A stretch of 64,000 bases of DNA. Source: Acinetobacter gerneri DSM 14967 = CIP 107464 = MTCC 9824. GTDB lineage: Bacteria > Pseudomonadota > Gammaproteobacteria > Pseudomonadales > Moraxellaceae. Under the pieces are notes generated by a model. That model was given only the letters and a program-made list of their open reading frames with translations, ran no database searches and had not been told where the DNA came from. Below, one piece after another: positions 25,868-34,633 of this stretch. The stretch lies in assembly GCF_000368565.1 (NCBI RefSeq), contig NZ_KB849543.1, positions 124,001 to 188,000 on the forward strand, read 5' to 3'. The translations under genes and the position numbers were made by a program. Every line of letters starts with the position of its first letter. Positions within the stretch are counted from its first letter, which is position 1.

Positions 25868-27103
25868 TTATGCGAATACTTCTTCTGCTACTTTTCCAAC
25901 GATTTGTGCATATAGCTCAGGATCTGTGGCACCTTCGCTACCAAAGATCAGCACACGGCTATTTTCATTTAGCGCAAGCTTTTCTCGAAGATCGGAACTA
26001 TTTGCACTTGCCAAGACCGCGGCTAAACCAGCGACAGCAGATTCTCCTGCAACAATTTTTGCATTGTCCTCTTCATCACCTTTGGCAAGCAGGCGTACAA
26101 CATCAAGTGCCGATTCATCATCAATTTGGATAAAATCACTGACCGCAGGTTTTAAAACTTCCCAAGCCAATAACGAGATCTCACCACAAGCAAGTCCAGC
26201 CATGACAGTGTCTAAATCTCCTTTGATCGCAACAGGTTCGCCAGCGACAGCACTTTCAAATAAACATGCTGCTTTATCAGGTTCGACCACGATAAAACGA
26301 GGATGTTCTTTGCCTAATTTTTCCCATAAATGGGCAACGACTGCGGCAGCAAGTCCCCCGACACCACCTTGTAGAAAGACGTGTGTCGGTAGGGCAGCAT
26401 GCGTTGCTTTAAATTGTGTTAGTGCTTCTTCAGCCATGACTGCATAGCCTTGCATGACATCTTTTGGCACTTCCATATAGCCTTCATAGGATGTATCTGA
26501 AACGACGAAACGACCGTATTTTTCAGCATCGACAGCGGCTTGATGAACAGCATCATCATAATTTCCATCAATACGTACCACTTCTGCGCCGTATTTTGCG
26601 ATGGCATCTTTACGACCTTCACTAACTGTGGCATGGATATAAATGACGCATTTACAATGGAAACGCTGTGCGCCCCAAGCGACTGAGCGACCATGATTGC
26701 CATCAGTTGCGCATGTGACCGTAATTTCTTGGGTAATGTCACGATATTTACCACTGGTTAGATCGCTTGCTGAAACTTCTATATTTCCCAATTTGGACTG
26801 GATGGCTTTGATCAATAAGCGACTCACCGCATAAGCACCACCAAGTGCTTTAAAACTCCCTAAACCAAATCGCCCACCTTCATCTTTATATGAAATACTT
26901 GCAATGTTGAGGTCTTGAGCCAGATGATCTAATTCAACCAAAGGGGTGTGTTGATAACCGGGCCAATTTTGAATTTGCTTGAGTGCGCTCGTAAATTTTT
27001 CGCCACCCAAGATGTCTAACAGTGCTTCTGGATAAGCATTTTTCGCACTAAAATTTTGATTTGAATGATATTTAACTTGAGCGTTAGGTAGGTGTTTTTT
27101 CAT
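25868..27103 (-). CDS. Diaminopropionate ammonia-lyase
   Basis: A 411-residue PLP enzyme of the tryptophan-synthase-beta fold. It has the diaminopropionate ammonia-lyase pattern: P-L-V-E-L (residue 54), Y-K-D-E-G-G-R-F-G-L-G-S-F-K-A-L-G-G-A with Lys85 as the PLP lysine, and T-D-G-N-H-G-R-S-V-A-W-G. It cleaves 2,3-diaminopropionate to pyruvate and two ammonia. It is the second gene of the operon, 27 bases after rpiR, and the M20 gene related to ygeY is in the same unit, as in the enterobacterial ygeX-ygeY pair. I am confident of the family, less of the physiological substrate. Confidence 0.9.
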   Translation of the reverse strand: MKKHLPNAQVKYHSNQNFSAKNAYPEALLDILGGEKFTSALKQIQNWPGYQHTPLVELDHLAQDLNIASISYKDEGGRFGLGSFKALGGAYAVSRLLIKAIQSKLGNIEVSASDLTSGKYRDITQEITVTCATDGNHGRSVAWGAQRFHCKCVIYIHATVSEGRKDAIAKYGAEVVRIDGNYDDAVHQAAVDAEKYGRFVVSDTSYEGYMEVPKDVMQGYAVMAEEALTQFKATHAALPTHVFLQGGVGGLAAAVVAHLWEKLGKEHPRFIVVEPDKAACLFESAVAGEPVAIKGDLDTVMAGLACGEISLLAWEVLKPAVSDFIQIDDESALDVVRLLAKGDEEDNAKIVAGESAVAGLAAVLASANSSDLREKLALNENSRVLIFGSEGATDPELYAQIVGKVAEEVFA

Positions 27104-27130
27104 TACATTTTCCTTTGTATTGAATCAAAT

Positions 27131-27991
27131 TTAATTGCTTAGATCATCGTAAATATCATGTAATAATTCGATATTTTCTAAGCGTTTATGGGCAGCAACT
27201 TCGATTTTGCTATAGACAGAACCACAGAAATAATTGATTAAACTCATCGCGCTGCTATAAGAGTCAAATAACAAAGCAGCATTGCTATAACAGCTCAATA
27301 CAATGCTGGTCGGAGGCGCAGTTTGTTTATCTTGAGATTTACCATCAGTGAAAATCACTGTTTTGGTTTTGGTATATTTGGTGAGTTTGAGTAATTGATC
27401 GAGTTGTGTCGTTCTACGACGAAAATCCATAATAATCAGTAGGTCTTCAGGATTAATGTCGGAAAGTGTTTCGACCAAACGGTTTGACTCAGGAGGGAGA
27501 TTGATCACATCTGGGCGTAATTGTAGTAATAAAGTCCAGCAATATTGAGCCAACATTGAGCCATTTCTAAAACCGACAACATAGACTTTTCTAGCCTGAC
27601 TGGCGAGATTGGCGGCTGTATCGACCAAACTTGGGTCAATATTTTCAAAAGTATTTTTAATATTATTGAGATCATTATTTAAATGATCGGTGACTTGATG
27701 GTTTAATTGCGGGTGATTAAATAATTTACGTTCCTCAATTTCATATAGGGGAGAGCCTTCATGAAATTCTTGTTTCAGTTCTTTTTTGAGATCTGAAAAA
27801 TTTTCATAACCCAAGCGTTGAAAGAAACGCGAAGTTGTGGCTTTGGAAACACCAGCTTTATCAGCAATTTCACTTGCAGTAAATGTGACGAGTGCAGTGT
27901 TGTACTCTAAAATGACTTTGACCAATTGCTGCTCACTTTCTGTGAGCTGCTCAGTGAGTGAAAAAATTTTTTCATGTAATGATGTTTGCAT
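27131..27991 (-). CDS. MurR/RpiR-family transcriptional regulator
   Basis: A 286-residue RpiR regulator: N-terminal helix-turn-helix (about 1-75, with T-A-S-E-I-A-D-K-A-G-V-S-K-A-T-T-S-R-F-F) and a C-terminal SIS domain (V-Y-V-V-G-F-R-N-G-S near residue 135, and a phosphosugar-type loop later). It is the first gene of the minus-strand unit with the ammonia-lyase, carbamoylases, carrier and M20 deacylase, so it probably autoregulates the whole operon. RpiR proteins usually sense sugar phosphates; here the effector may be a different anion. The ribosome site is weak. Confidence 0.88.
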   Translation of the reverse strand: MQTSLHEKIFSLTEQLTESEQQLVKVILEYNTALVTFTASEIADKAGVSKATTSRFFQRLGYENFSDLKKELKQEFHEGSPLYEIEERKLFNHPQLNHQVTDHLNNDLNNIKNTFENIDPSLVDTAANLASQARKVYVVGFRNGSMLAQYCWTLLLQLRPDVINLPPESNRLVETLSDINPEDLLIIMDFRRRTTQLDQLLKLTKYTKTKTVIFTDGKSQDKQTAPPTSIVLSCYSNAALLFDSYSSAMSLINYFCGSVYSKIEVAAHKRLENIELLHDIYDDLSN

Positions 27992-28339
27992 AATATTCTT
28001 TGAAAAAGTATTTTCATTAAAAATAGTTTAATGAAAAATAAATTTCAATGGTTTTTTCAAAAAAAACATCATATTTTTTTAAATTGTTGATATTAAATAT
28101 AAATATTGTTGAATGCATTTGTAACAGAGCAAAGCGAAACTAAGCCCAAAGCATAAAATTAGACTTGAATGACTGTGAAAGAGATTTTGAGAAGGGGTGT
28201 CAGAGGATATGTGCTGCGATTATTGGCTGCGTATATTTAGCCCCAAAAGAGTAAAAATCTGCTCAAATTATTAGAATAAATTTCCAGCAGATTTTTACTT
28301 GATATGTGCAATTTTAGATGGATGATAAGTGTTTATATA
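27992..28339. other. Intergenic region with no gene
   Basis: A 348-base spacer between RpiR and the broken LysR gene. It is AT-rich near the RpiR start (probable promoter) and otherwise featureless except for a hairpin at 28250-28299. I see no gene and no clear operator. Confidence 0.6.
28250..28299. terminator. Intrinsic terminator-like hairpin
   Basis: The 14-bp arms AGTAAAAATCTGCT (28250-28263) and AGCAGATTTTTACT (28286-28299) are perfect; additional pairing in the 22-base loop (AAATT with AATTT) gives a long stem. It lies 41 bases past the natural LysR stop and probably terminates LysR transcription on the minus strand. Confidence 0.65.
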
Positions 28340-29254
28340 TTATTCAAAATTGTCATTGCGGTATTCAGAAAATAATTTAAAACAGGTCTGTCTAAACCAC
28401 TGATTCACAGGGGTTTGGTGAACACGGGCATGCCAGTGCTGCTTCACACTATAGTTCGGTATTTCATAAGGCAATTTGAAGATTTCTATATCGCATTATT
28501 TGAGTAAAATTTGACTCAAATAATGCGGGACAGTCGCAATCGCATCGGTTTCTTGTACCACTAATCCTACCCCAAGATAGCCCGGAAGTCTGACTAAAAC
28601 ATTGCGTTTGACCCCATATTTTTGCAACTCATGTTCCAAAACATAGTGCCCGCCAGTCGCCAAGACATCGACATGCAACTCATTACAATACTGTCTTTTA
28701 GTGATTTCAGGAAGTTGTAATCGTGGGTGATTTTTCTTTGCAACACCGATGTAGTGCTGAGGAAATAAGGTTTGCTGATAAAAACCCGCTTCTAACTGTG
28801 GAATAAATCCAATCGCTAAATCAATCTCACCATTGGACATCATTTTTGCTGTATTGGCGCTGATAGGAAGAATTTCGATACGAATATTGGGTGCATGTTC
28901 ACGTAAATAATTCATCAATTTAGGTAATAAAACCAGATGACTAATATCTGTCATGCTGATTTTAAATTCATAATCTGAGCGTTTCGGATCAAAACCAATA
29001 TTATAATTTTGGATGAGTTTTAATCTGTTTAAAACCTCATTGACCATAGGATAAATTTGATTGGACAACTCTGTTGGCTGCATTTTATTTTCAATGCGAA
29101 TAAACAGCGGATCATTAAAATGTTCACGTAATTTATTGAGAGCAATACTTAATGTCGGCTGTCCAATGCCGAGTTGTTCAGCCGCTTTAGACACACTGTT
29201 TTGTTGATAGATCTCAAAAAAAATAACTAGTAGTCGTGTATCGATATCAAGCAC
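28340..29254 (-). pseudogene. LysR-family regulator with in-frame nonsense codon
   Basis: A LysR-family gene divergent from the gentisate operon. The N-terminal helix-turn-helix (S-V-S-K-A-A-E-Q-L-G-I-G-Q-P-T-L-S) is intact. A TAA at 28496-28498 stops the frame at about residue 253. After it the same frame continues 51 sense codons in good LysR style, with F-K-L-P-Y-E-I-P-N-Y, H-W-H-A-R-V-H and N-Q-W-F-R, to a natural stop at 28340-28342, giving a full length of about 305 residues. So one nonsense change removed the last sixth of the effector domain. The truncated protein might still bind DNA. The GTG at 29254 has AGGGA seven bases upstream; GTG at 29260 is an alternative. Confidence 0.85.
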
Positions 29255-29264
29255 ATTCACATCC

Positions 29265-29287
29265 CTGTATTGATATTTTCAATACAG
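29265..29287. promoter_or_regulatory. LysR-box palindrome in divergent promoter
   Basis: A perfect palindrome CTGTATTG-N7-CAATACAG of the T-N11-A LysR-box type lies between the LysR gene and the gentisate dioxygenase gene. A plausible plus-strand promoter follows: TTGTTT at 29292-29297 and TAAATA at 29315-29320, spacer 17. A copy with 21 of 23 positions identical occurs at 42839-42861. Confidence 0.72.
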
Positions 29288-29399
29288 CATATTGTTTTTC
29301 AAAAATAGATTCAATAAATATCGTTTGTTACATTGCTTGAAACGGACAAAAAACCCAGTCGTAAAATTTTACATGGGGATGCTGTCAGGGAGAAAGATG

Positions 29400-30434
29400 A
29401 TGGAACAATTAGCGACACTTGATGACTTACCAAAAAACTATGTAAATCAACTCACCGAATCCAATCTTGTACCACTTTGGCCAAGTTTGAGAAATGTCTT
29501 GCCACCGCAAAAACCTGTTCCTGCAACGATTGAAACAGCTTGGTATTTTAAAGATATCAAACCGCTTTTGCTTGAAGCAGGTGAACTCACGCCGATCGAA
29601 AAAGCTGAACGTCGCGTTTTGGTTTTAGCCAATCCCGGACATGGCTTGGAAAATATGCGTGCAAGTGCAGTGATGTATTTGGGGATGCAGTTGTTGTTGC
29701 CAAACGAATGGGCGCCATCGCATCGACATACTCCAAATGCTGTACGCCTGATTGTAGAAGGTGAGGGGGCATATACCACAGTTGAAGGTCAAAAATGTGT
29801 GATGGAACATGGTGATTTGATCCTGACCCCATCCGGTTTATGGCATGAGCATGGACATGATGGCGATCAGCCTGTGATTTGGTTGGATGTTTTGGATCTG
29901 CCATTGGTTTATTACATGGAAGCTTCTTATGTTCAAGGTGGTGATGTTCAGGAAGTGACCAGTGTCGGACATGCGCATCGCTATGGTGTGGGGATTGCGC
30001 CAACAACAGATTTTGTCCGTGAAAAAAATGCTTATCCGATCATGCGATATTCATGGAAAGAAACCAAAAAGGTTCTACAAGCGATTGCACAAGATCCTAC
30101 GCAAAAAGGTCCTATCTTGGTCAGCTATATCAATCCTGAAACAGGTCAAGATTGTCAAAACATTATCGGTTACTCAGCTTTGATGCTCAAACCGAAGCAA
30201 ACTGTTCAATTGCAAGCTCGATCAACTGCACAGATTTTTCATGTGATTGAAGGTCATGTGCATTTACAAATCAATGCCAAAACATTTGATTTGGATAAGG
30301 CGGATACCGCATGTGCTCCTTGTTTTGCACATATTGATTTAATCAATAATACGGATCAAGAAACCTTTATTTTCATTGCTGATGAATCGCCTTTGCAAAA
30401 GAAATTAGGCCTGTACTCAGTTCGCCCACGTTAA
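29400..30434 (+). CDS. Gentisate 1,2-dioxygenase
   Basis: A 344-residue bicupin. The N-terminal iron-binding cupin has His108 and His110 in S-H-R-H-T-P-N-A-V-R and His149 in L-W-H-E-H-G-H, all matching gentisate dioxygenases. It opens gentisate to maleylpyruvate with O2. Two ATGs overlap; the second, 29400, is used because AGGGAG lies seven bases upstream (29397 is possible). It is the first gene of the unit 29400-33065 with the hydroxylase, isomerase and hydrolase of the 3-hydroxybenzoate/gentisate route. Only the regulator is damaged. Confidence 0.92.
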   Translation: MEQLATLDDLPKNYVNQLTESNLVPLWPSLRNVLPPQKPVPATIETAWYFKDIKPLLLEAGELTPIEKAERRVLVLANPGHGLENMRASAVMYLGMQLLLPNEWAPSHRHTPNAVRLIVEGEGAYTTVEGQKCVMEHGDLILTPSGLWHEHGHDGDQPVIWLDVLDLPLVYYMEASYVQGGDVQEVTSVGHAHRYGVGIAPTTDFVREKNAYPIMRYSWKETKKVLQAIAQDPTQKGPILVSYINPETGQDCQNIIGYSALMLKPKQTVQLQARSTAQIFHVIEGHVHLQINAKTFDLDKADTACAPCFAHIDLINNTDQETFIFIADESPLQKKLGLYSVRPR

Positions 30435-30461
30435 GACAAATTTCAAAATAAGGATATTGTG

Positions 30462-31682
30462 ATGTCAAATTTAGATCAGCCAATTTTGATTGTTGGTGGT
30501 GGTATTGGTGGTTTTGCAGCAGCACTAGCATTGGTTAAACAAGGTTTTAAAGTTCAGGTTTTTGAACAAGCACCTGAAATTGGTGAAATCGGTGCAGGGA
30601 TTCAGTTGGCTCCAAATGCCTTTAATGCTTTTGATGCGCTAGGCATCGGTGAGCGTGCCAGAGCACGTGCTGTCTATACCGACTATATGGTGATGCATGA
30701 TGCGCTTGATGAATATTGTGTCGGGCGAATTGATACTGATGAAGATTTTATAAAGCGCTTTGGCAATCCTTATGCAGTGATTCATCGCGCTGATATTCAC
30801 ACTTCATTGGTTGAGGGTGCCCAAGAATACGGTGATATCGAAATTATCACCAACTGCCATGTCCAATCTGTTGAGCAAGATGAGCACGAGGTTCGTATCA
30901 CAGATCAACATGGTCGTACTTATACAGGTCAGGCTTTGATTGGTGCTGATGGGGTTAAATCCATCGTCCGTGAAAAATATGTTGCAGATCCTGCTTTGGT
31001 TACAGGGCATGTGGTTTACCGCGCGGTGGTTCCAAAAGAAGAATTTCCTGAAGATTTACAATGGAATGCAGCAAGTATCTGGGTGGGTCCAAACTGCCAT
31101 TTGGTTCATTATCCATTGCGTGGTGGAAAAGAATATAACGTCGTCGTGACATTCCATAGCCGTGAAAAAGAACAATGGGGTGTCAAAGATGGTTCTAAGG
31201 AAGAAGTGCTGTCGTATTTCCAAGGCATTTGTCCTAAAGCTCGCCAATTGATTGAATTACCAAAATCATGGCGACGTTGGGCGACGGCAGATCGTGAGCC
31301 TATTGAGCAATGGACCTATGGACGGATTACTTTACTTGGTGATGCGGCGCATCCGACCACCCAGTACATGGCACAAGGTGCATGTATGGCGATGGAAGAT
31401 GCAGTGACTTTAGGTGAGGCACTTCGCATAAGCCAAAACAATGTCGCTCAAGCCTTTGATTTATATCAACGTGCTCGTGTCGCAAGAACGGCTCGCATCG
31501 TTTTATCGTCACGGGAAATGGGCAAGCTTTATCATGCCAAAGGTGTCGAACGTATGGTTCGCAATGATCTATGGCGTGGTCGACCAAATGAACGTTTCTA
31601 TGATGCGATGGAATGGCTATATAGCTGGAATATCCATAACTGTTTGGATGCTGCTAAAAACTATACAGGGGATGCAGCATGA
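30462..31682 (+). CDS. 3-hydroxybenzoate 6-hydroxylase
   Basis: A 406-residue group A flavin hydroxylase resembling 3-hydroxybenzoate 6-monooxygenases (gentisate-forming): G-G-G-I-G-G-F-A-A-A near residue 12, then A-G-I-Q-L-A-P-N-A, and the late FAD motif G-D-A-A-H-P-T-T-Q-Y-M-A-Q-G. Salicylate 5-hydroxylase or another related hydroxylase is less likely given the neighbouring gentisate genes. The ATG at 30462 has AAGGA upstream. It overlaps the isomerase gene by four bases. Confidence 0.88.
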   Translation: MSNLDQPILIVGGGIGGFAAALALVKQGFKVQVFEQAPEIGEIGAGIQLAPNAFNAFDALGIGERARARAVYTDYMVMHDALDEYCVGRIDTDEDFIKRFGNPYAVIHRADIHTSLVEGAQEYGDIEIITNCHVQSVEQDEHEVRITDQHGRTYTGQALIGADGVKSIVREKYVADPALVTGHVVYRAVVPKEEFPEDLQWNAASIWVGPNCHLVHYPLRGGKEYNVVVTFHSREKEQWGVKDGSKEEVLSYFQGICPKARQLIELPKSWRRWATADREPIEQWTYGRITLLGDAAHPTTQYMAQGACMAMEDAVTLGEALRISQNNVAQAFDLYQRARVARTARIVLSSREMGKLYHAKGVERMVRNDLWRGRPNERFYDAMEWLYSWNIHNCLDAAKNYTGDAA

Positions 31683-32335
31683 CATTGAAAATGTATGGTT
31701 TTTTTCGCAGTGGAACCTCGCATCGAACCCGAATTGTTTTAAATCTGAAAAATATTGAATATGCGTTTGAAGGGATATCATTGGCAAAAAATGAGCATAA
31801 AACTGCTGATTTTAAAATGAAAAATCCTCAAGGCTTTGTCCCAGTTTTAGAAGTTGATTTGGCGCATGGATCAGAAACGCTTTTACAAAGTCCAGCCATG
31901 ATTGAGTGGTTGGAAGAACAATATCCTGAACCTGCTTTACTGCCTAAAGATGCGCTTGGTCGTGAGAAAGTCCGTGCGCTTGCTGCGATGATTGGATGTG
32001 ATATGCATCCAATCAACAATAAACGCATTTTGGAATATCTGCGAAATTCAGCAAATTTTGATGAATCAGCCATAGAACAATGGTGTCAGCACTGGATCGA
32101 AGAAGGTTTTCAGGCTTTGGAACAAATTTTGTCTGCTGATACTGAGCGTGGAGATTATTGTTATGCAAATCAAGTTTCTATCGCTGATGCCTATCTGATT
32201 CCTCAAGTAGATTCGGCTAAACGCTTCAAAGTCGATATGCATCAATATCCAAATATCCAAAAAATTTATACGACATGTATGGCACTTCCAGCATTTCAGA
32301 AAGCTGCGCCACAAAATCAACCAGATGCCATTTAA
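31679..32335 (+). CDS. Maleylpyruvate isomerase (zeta-class GST-like)
   Basis: A 218-residue glutathione S-transferase of the zeta group with thioredoxin-like N-terminus: F-F-R-S-G-T-S-H-R-T-R-I-V-L near residues 7-20, and Q-G-F-V-P-V-L-E and Q-S-P-A-M-I-E-W-L-E glutathione-site blocks. It isomerises maleylpyruvate to fumarylpyruvate with glutathione. Maleylacetoacetate isomerase is the close alternative; the gentisate context favours maleylpyruvate. The ATG overlaps the hydroxylase stop (ATGA), so translation is coupled. Confidence 0.87.
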   Translation: MTLKMYGFFRSGTSHRTRIVLNLKNIEYAFEGISLAKNEHKTADFKMKNPQGFVPVLEVDLAHGSETLLQSPAMIEWLEEQYPEPALLPKDALGREKVRALAAMIGCDMHPINNKRILEYLRNSANFDESAIEQWCQHWIEEGFQALEQILSADTERGDYCYANQVSIADAYLIPQVDSAKRFKVDMHQYPNIQKIYTTCMALPAFQKAAPQNQPDAI

Positions 32336-32360
32336 AGATTTATTTTATAAGGAAATAGTC

Positions 32361-33065
32361 ATGAGTTATGTTTTTGAACCAATGCCAGTTGTGGGTATTC
32401 CAGTACAAGGTACAGAGCAATTGTATCCTGTGCGCCGTATTTATTGTGTAGGGCGTAACTATGCTGCCCATGCCCGTGAAATGGGTTTTGATCCTGACCG
32501 TGAGCCACCATTTTTCTTCTGTAAACCAAATGATGCTCAGTCTGTTGTTCCTGTATTTGAAAACCAAGCTGTTGATTTACCTTATCCAAGCCAAACTTCA
32601 AATTATCACTATGAGATTGAACTCGTTGTAGCGATTGGCAAAGATGGCAAAGATATCTCAGTCGAAGATGCAGCAGATTATATTTATGGTTATGCCGTGG
32701 GGCTCGACATGACACGCCGTGATTTACAAATGGCAATGCGTGAAAAAGGCAGACCTTGGGAAATCGGTAAAGCATTTGATTATTCAGCACCTGTTGGTCC
32801 GATTCATCCAATTTCGACTTTGGGTAAACTCAATACAGGTGATATTCATTTGACGGTCAATGGTAAGACAGTTCAGCGCAGTGACCTGACCCATTTGATT
32901 TGGAATGTGGCAGAAGTGATCTCAAATCTTTCGTCACTATTTGAACTAAAAAAAGGTGATTTGATTATGACTGGTACGCCTGAAGGGGTGGGTGCAGTTG
33001 TGAAAGGCGATCAAATGAAAGCTGAGATTGCTGGCTTAACAGGAATCACTGTCAATGTGAAATAA
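32361..33065 (+). CDS. Fumarylpyruvate hydrolase (FAH family)
   Basis: A 234-residue fumarylacetoacetate hydrolase family protein. Metal-binding Glu residues sit in Y-H-Y-E-I-E-L-V-V-A-I-G, and Asp in G-L-D-M-T-R-R-D-L-Q, as in the family. It splits fumarylpyruvate into fumarate and pyruvate and completes the gentisate route. The ATG at 32361, with AAGGAAA upstream, is chosen over an earlier one inside the isomerase gene. A terminator hairpin follows before the transporter gene. Confidence 0.9.
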   Translation: MSYVFEPMPVVGIPVQGTEQLYPVRRIYCVGRNYAAHAREMGFDPDREPPFFFCKPNDAQSVVPVFENQAVDLPYPSQTSNYHYEIELVVAIGKDGKDISVEDAADYIYGYAVGLDMTRRDLQMAMREKGRPWEIGKAFDYSAPVGPIHPISTLGKLNTGDIHLTVNGKTVQRSDLTHLIWNVAEVISNLSSLFELKKGDLIMTGTPEGVGAVVKGDQMKAEIAGLTGITVNVK

Positions 33066-33092
33066 CAACATTGCATGAGTTTGAATGAAATG

Positions 33093-33133
33093 GGTACTCA
33101 ATTTTAATAACAAAAACAATTGAGTACCTTTTT
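33093..33133 (+). terminator. Intrinsic terminator between hydrolase and transporter genes
   Basis: The arms GGTACTCAATT (33093-33103) and AATTGAGTACC (33118-33128) pair perfectly and are followed by five T residues. It separates the gentisate enzymes from the transporter gene, which is on the same strand. Confidence 0.82.
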
Positions 33134-33177
33134 GCTATGGAGAGCAAGTCAGTTGATGAACTGGCTAGGGAATCGTT

Positions 33178-34521
33178 ATGTCTCAAAAAACTATGGATGT
33201 ACAAAGTTTTATCGATGAAACCCCACTATCTTTTACCCAAAAATTGATTATGTGGCTGTGTTTCCTCATTGTTGCGATTGATGGTTTTGATACTGCTGCT
33301 GTTGGATTTATCGCACCTGCATTAAAAGCTGAATGGGCATTACAGGCGACAGATTTGGCTCCATTATTTGGTGCGGGATTGTTTGGTTTAATGGCTGGCG
33401 CAATGGTTTTTGGTCCACTTTCAGATAAGTTGGGGCGTAAACCGATCTTAATTGGCTCAGTGATGATGTTTGGTTTAGCCAGTGTCTTTGCTTCTTTTTC
33501 GGCTGATTTGGAGGCGCTCATTATCTGGCGCTTTTTGACGGGCTTGGGCTTGGGTGGAGCATTGCCAAATGCGATTACTTTAACGTCTGAATATGCACCG
33601 ACCTCACGTCGATCAAATCTTGTGACTTTAATGTTTTGTGGATTTACCATTGGTTCTGCTTTGGGTGGAATTTTTTCAGCTCAATTACTTCCGCATATTG
33701 GCTGGCATGGCATTTTATTGATGGGTGGGATCATGCCTTTATGTACGGTGCCATTTTTATATTTTTTATTGCCAGAATCAATTCGCTTTTTGGTACTGAA
33801 AAAGAAAAGTGTGGAAAAAATAGAGCAGATCGTTCGTAAAATTGCACCGAAAATCCAGCAAATTCCAAAGTTAACGCCTACGATCAATGAAGTTGAAAAA
33901 TCCAGTCTAAAAGATTTATTTGAAAAAGGTTATGCACTTGGGACCTTTTTGATCTGGTTTACTTTTTTCATGAGTCTTTTGATTATTTATATGATTTCAA
34001 GTTGGATGCCCACTTTATTGACCAATCACGGTTTCAATCTTTCCAATGCATCTTGGTTAACGTCCATTTTCCAAATTGGTGGAACGATTGGCGCAATTGT
34101 GTTGGGCTTGCTCATGGATAAAAAAGGCGCAACCACGATTTTGAGTATTGCTTATGTTTTTGGCGCAGTATTTTTGATTTGTCTTGGTTTGGGAATAGAG
34201 CAATCCAATACTATTTTACTGATGTTTGCGATGTTTGGCGTCGGTGCAGGGATCAGTGGATCACAAGTTGGAGCAAATGCTTTTGCTGCAAGTTTTTATC
34301 CAACACATTGTCGTGCGACGGGTGTAAGCTGGGCAAATGCGATTGGGCGTTCAGGTTCTATCGTGGGTTCGATTATGGGGGGTTGGCTCATGTCATTAAA
34401 TTTATCGAGTTTAGAAATCATGAGTCTTTTGGCTGTACCTGCTTTTTGTTCTGCAATTTCATTGTTATTGATTAAATTTTTGAAAAAAGAACATGCTTCT
34501 GTGGTGTCGAGTTTAGGTTAA
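33178..34521 (+). CDS. Aromatic acid:H+ symporter (AAHS family)
   Basis: A 447-residue MFS carrier of the aromatic acid:H+ symporter family. The helix-1 motif A-I-D-G-F-D-T-A-A-V-G-F and G-P-L-S-D-K-L-G-R-K-P are typical of PcaK/BenK-like importers. Adjacent to the gentisate genes, it should import 3-hydroxybenzoate or gentisate. Because a terminator stands before it (33093-33133), it may have its own promoter or receive only read-through transcripts. A terminator follows. Confidence 0.88.
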   Translation: MSQKTMDVQSFIDETPLSFTQKLIMWLCFLIVAIDGFDTAAVGFIAPALKAEWALQATDLAPLFGAGLFGLMAGAMVFGPLSDKLGRKPILIGSVMMFGLASVFASFSADLEALIIWRFLTGLGLGGALPNAITLTSEYAPTSRRSNLVTLMFCGFTIGSALGGIFSAQLLPHIGWHGILLMGGIMPLCTVPFLYFLLPESIRFLVLKKKSVEKIEQIVRKIAPKIQQIPKLTPTINEVEKSSLKDLFEKGYALGTFLIWFTFFMSLLIIYMISSWMPTLLTNHGFNLSNASWLTSIFQIGGTIGAIVLGLLMDKKGATTILSIAYVFGAVFLICLGLGIEQSNTILLMFAMFGVGAGISGSQVGANAFAASFYPTHCRATGVSWANAIGRSGSIVGSIMGGWLMSLNLSSLEIMSLLAVPAFCSAISLLLIKFLKKEHASVVSSLG

Positions 34522-34569
34522 TTTATGGCTTAGTGATCATAAAAGTATTTGAAATTTAATATCTCGATG

Positions 34570-34599
34570 AAAAGAGCCTTTTATGTAAAAGGCTCTTTT
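34570..34599. terminator. Bidirectional intrinsic terminator
   Basis: The arms AAAAGAGCCTTTT (34570-34582) and AAAAGGCTCTTTT (34587-34599) form a 13-bp stem with an ATGT loop and flanking A/T runs, between the convergent transporter and metallo-hydrolase genes. Confidence 0.92.
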
Positions 34600-34633
34600 T
34601 TTGTGAGTTCACTTTGGCTTTTAAAAGACTGCC

